The translations under genes were made by a program, and so were the position numbers. A stretch of DNA of 26,158 bases, taken from positions 1 through 26,158 of the forward strand of contig CAVDDT010000036.1 of NCBI GenBank assembly GCA_963607765.1. Reading direction: 5' to 3'. The stretch comes from Colivicinus sp963607765 (GTDB lineage Bacteria; Bacillota_I; Bacilli_A; Erysipelotrichales; Erysipelotrichaceae). The notes beneath the pieces are model-generated. The model was not told the origin of the DNA and did not search any database. It saw only the letters and a list, made by a program, of their open reading frames with translations. Shown one piece after another: positions 23,865 to 26,158 of this stretch; within the stretch, counting starts at the first letter, position 1, and every line of letters begins with the position of its first letter.

Positions 23865-26158
23865 TCCATCATGGTTAGTGTCTTTAGGATCATATGATTT
23901 ACCAGCTTCATTCTTTAATCTTTCATACTCTTCCTTAGCACTTACTAGTCTGTTATACGCATCAGTAAGGTTTTTATTTGCTTCCGCATCACTCTCACTA
24001 ATATAATCAACTAGCTTAACTGTTTGGCCATTTACTGTAACATCTAATTTACAGAAATCTTCGTAAATTCTAGTGGCATTGTCTATCTTTTGTTTAGAGG
24101 CGTCAGAATATGTAACGGTGCCAATTTCATCAATATAGCTTATCGCATTGTCTAATTCTCTATATGAAGATAATACTGCATCAAATTCGTCTTGGACTTT
24201 ATCAATTGCATCTATTTTTTCTTCAAACGATTTTTCTGTATTCGAAACATCTTTTACATCAGTTATCGCATCATCAATTAAGTTGTTTGTGTTATTGCCA
24301 TCATCATCCTTCTTTGAAGATTCGATTTCATCTGTAACACCATCTATATAAGCATCAAGGTAAGCCTCATATTGCTCAGCTTCAACAACAGTTACAACAC
24401 ATGTTGCTGTTCTATCATATCCGCCAATAGAACCATCTTTATCATAGTAATCACTAGCAGTTACCGTAATGACAGTTGTTCCTTCTTCTAAAGCAGTGAT
24501 TTTCCCATTACTATCAACTGTAGCTACACTAGGATTAGATGACTTATATGTATAAGTAACACTTTTCTCTTTTACCGAACTTGCGGTTTGGTTTTTAACG
24601 TTAGCTATTAGAGTGTCACTATTCCCTTCAAAAATAACACTATGTGATTTATTCAATGTTACTCCTTCAACAAGTTCGGTTACATATACTTTCCATTCTG
24701 CTGCAGCTTGTCTATGGTCCTTATTTATACCATTTGCCGAAGCAGTAATAACTCCTGCACCACCTGTTTTACCAGTTATAGTAGCTTCTTTTGAACCTGA
24801 AGTTGTCAAATAAACCAAATCATTACCTTTAAAGCCGTTTGTGTAATATGTTGATTGTAGACTATCATCATACGCATCACTTGGATTAATAACAGCAGAT
24901 ATTGTAGCTTGGTTCTTTTTAGAATCCTTAGCATTGCTATAAACACGTACAACATTTTCTTTTTTGCCATCAACATAAGTGGTGATGCCTTCTACTAAAG
25001 CTTCAACATAAATTGGATAATCAGTTTCTTTTGTTACTGTCTTACCATTTTCTTCATAATAAGCAACAGCTTTAACAATTACTTCATCATCAGAAACTGT
25101 TGTTAAACCATCTTTAACCCTTAAATCAGCAGTTGTATTATCTTGAGAATCTACATTTAGAGTTACTAAATCGCTTCCTTTTGTGATAGACCATTCTACC
25201 TTGGCATATTGTGCATTCAAAGGGCTAGAATGTAGGCTTAATTTTACAGCCTTATCACTATCTTGTGTAGCATTATAATAAACAACGCCAACCTCTCCTG
25301 TATCATTATTTTGTGAAGGCACAATAACAATGTTTTCTGGATGAGCTTGAACATTTACTGTACATGTAGCGCTTGCATAAGTGCCATCTTCCTTAGTGCC
25401 AACTGATTCAGCAACAATTGTTGTAGTGCCGTATCCTACTGCAGTAACTTTTCCATTTTCATCTACTGTCGCAATAGTTGGATCCTCACTCTTCCAAGTA
25501 ATTCCACCTACAGTTGCGTTATCTGGATTAATAGTCGCATGTAAAGTAGCAGTATTTTCACCATCTTTACAATTTGTGTAAAGAGTTACATTATCTTCCT
25601 TTAAATCAATACTATTAACATAAGTTGTTGAAGTGTCTTCTTCAGCATAGATAGTTATATCAATTTGTTGATATTTACTAGATTCTTCAGTACCATAATT
25701 GTTACTATAGAATGTTTCAAATGTTAAATAGCAATTGCTTTCTGGTATCCATTCAATTGAACATTGTCCATCAGAATCTTTATTATATACAGTTTCTTTC
25801 TTTAATATTTCTTCTTTACTATTTTTATCTTTAATCGTTAGATTTAGCTTATAAGTCTCACCATCATGAACACCTGGAGTTCCATGAATCACACCCGCAA
25901 GTATTATGGTTTGTTTAGAACCACTCTTTACATATAATCTGTCTCCATACGAACCTTCTTTTATATCTGCATCAGCAGGCTGACTTATTTTAGTACCCCA
26001 AGCAACACCATCTGGTCCCCAAGTCATTTTGTCAGTAGATGTCCATACCTTGAAACTAGCAAGATTAGAAACCACCACTCTACAAGTAGCACTTGCTTTA
26101 TTTCCATCTTTATCTTTTCCATCTGATGTAGCAGTAATTGTTGCCTCACCAGCACCTA
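23766..26158 (-). CDS. Surface protein with Big_2 domains, helical FIVAR-like region and EF-hand (5' end outside window)
   Basis: The frame stays open to the right edge (GAGEATITATSDGKDKDG lies before an internal GTG at 26078), so the N-terminus with the expected signal peptide is missing. At least 797 residues are visible. They contain a truncated Big_2 unit at the edge; a cell-adhesion-like segment; further Big_2 units (ITWKSEDPTIATVDENGKVT and YKSSNPSVATVDSNGKITAL); a charged, helical FIVAR-like stretch; and a canonical EF-hand loop DTNHDGIVTCDE. The C-terminus is the two-cysteine motif shared with the giant repeat protein. No LPXTG or terminal helix is present. A cell-surface or secreted adhesin is likely; enzymatic domains may lie outside the window. 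Confidence 0.87.
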   Translation of the reverse strand, partial: GAGEATITATSDGKDKDGNKASATCRVVVSNLASFKVWTSTDKMTWGPDGVAWGTKISQPADADIKEGSYGDRLYVKSGSKQTIILAGVIHGTPGVHDGETYKLNLTIKDKNSKEEILKKETVYNKDSDGQCSIEWIPESNCYLTFETFYSNNYGTEESSKYQQIDITIYAEEDTSTTYVNSIDLKEDNVTLYTNCKDGENTATLHATINPDNATVGGITWKSEDPTIATVDENGKVTAVGYGTTTIVAESVGTKEDGTYASATCTVNVQAHPENIVIVPSQNNDTGEVGVVYYNATQDSDKAVKLSLHSSPLNAQYAKVEWSITKGSDLVTLNVDSQDNTTADLRVKDGLTTVSDDEVIVKAVAYYEENGKTVTKETDYPIYVEALVEGITTYVDGKKENVVRVYSNAKDSKKNQATISAVINPSDAYDDSLQSTYYTNGFKGNDLVYLTTSGSKEATITGKTGGAGVITASANGINKDHRQAAAEWKVYVTELVEGVTLNKSHSVIFEGNSDTLIANVKNQTASSVKEKSVTYTYKSSNPSVATVDSNGKITALEEGTTVITVTASDYYDKDGSIGGYDRTATCVVTVVEAEQYEAYLDAYIDGVTDEIESSKKDDDGNNTNNLIDDAITDVKDVSNTEKSFEEKIDAIDKVQDEFDAVLSSYRELDNAISYIDEIGTVTYSDASKQKIDNATRIYEDFCKLDVTVNGQTVKLVDYISESDAEANKNLTDAYNRLVSAKEEYERLKNEAGKSYDPKDTNHDGIVTCDEEMNSKNWIWSETKKACVYKISNTNTK

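Overview
The window is a low-GC, AT-rich bacterial chromosome segment using the standard code. Its layout and protein families point to Bacillota: a secA-prfB operon, a T-box-controlled asnB, strong AGGAGG-type ribosome sites and rho-independent terminators. The repeat-rich surface proteins and their C-terminal motif suggest an Erysipelotrichia-like gut or oral organism. That last step is inference from general resemblance and cannot be proven from this window.

Region by region. (1) 1-3.5 kb, minus strand: secA then prfB, with prfB needing a programmed +1 frameshift. (2) 3.5-4.3 kb: no convincing intact gene; decayed coding scraps, an imperfect inverted repeat and a strong hairpin. (3) 4.3-6.7 kb, minus strand: asparagine synthetase preceded by a complete T-box leader whose specifier reads as AAC (Asn), then a RelB/DinJ-type antitoxin with a YoeB toxin. 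(4) 7.0-8.85 kb, plus strand: an OmpR-family response regulator and its histidine kinase, then a Fic-domain protein. (5) 10.1-15.2 kb, minus strand: a secreted protein of about 1700 residues built from seven paired YDG/MBG Ig-like repeats. (6) 15.4-20.0 kb, plus strand: a four-gene operon made of a GldA-like ABC ATPase, a GldF-like permease, a GldG-like protein and a DUF4340 protein. (7) 20.2-21.6 kb: a MATE efflux transporter behind a MarR-type operator. (8) 21.6-23.6 kb: a decayed DUF4143 ATPase tail, then a minus-strand AlbA_2/ATP-binding regulator flanked by two different short-repeat arrays. (9) 23.8 kb to the right edge, minus strand: a second Big_2-type surface protein whose N-terminus lies outside the window.

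Most interesting signals. First, the two surface proteins end in the same two-cysteine, 32-residue motif (23 of 32 residues identical despite synonymous drift) and neither has LPXTG. It may be an uncharacterised C-terminal anchoring or processing tag. Second, nine TTGAAGT direct repeats lie about one helical turn apart immediately upstream of the AlbA_2 regulator. Third, a tandem 11-bp repeat overlaps the probable -35 region of the ABC/Gld-like operon, and a near-match lies before the two-component system. This suggests that the response regulator controls both itself and the transporter.
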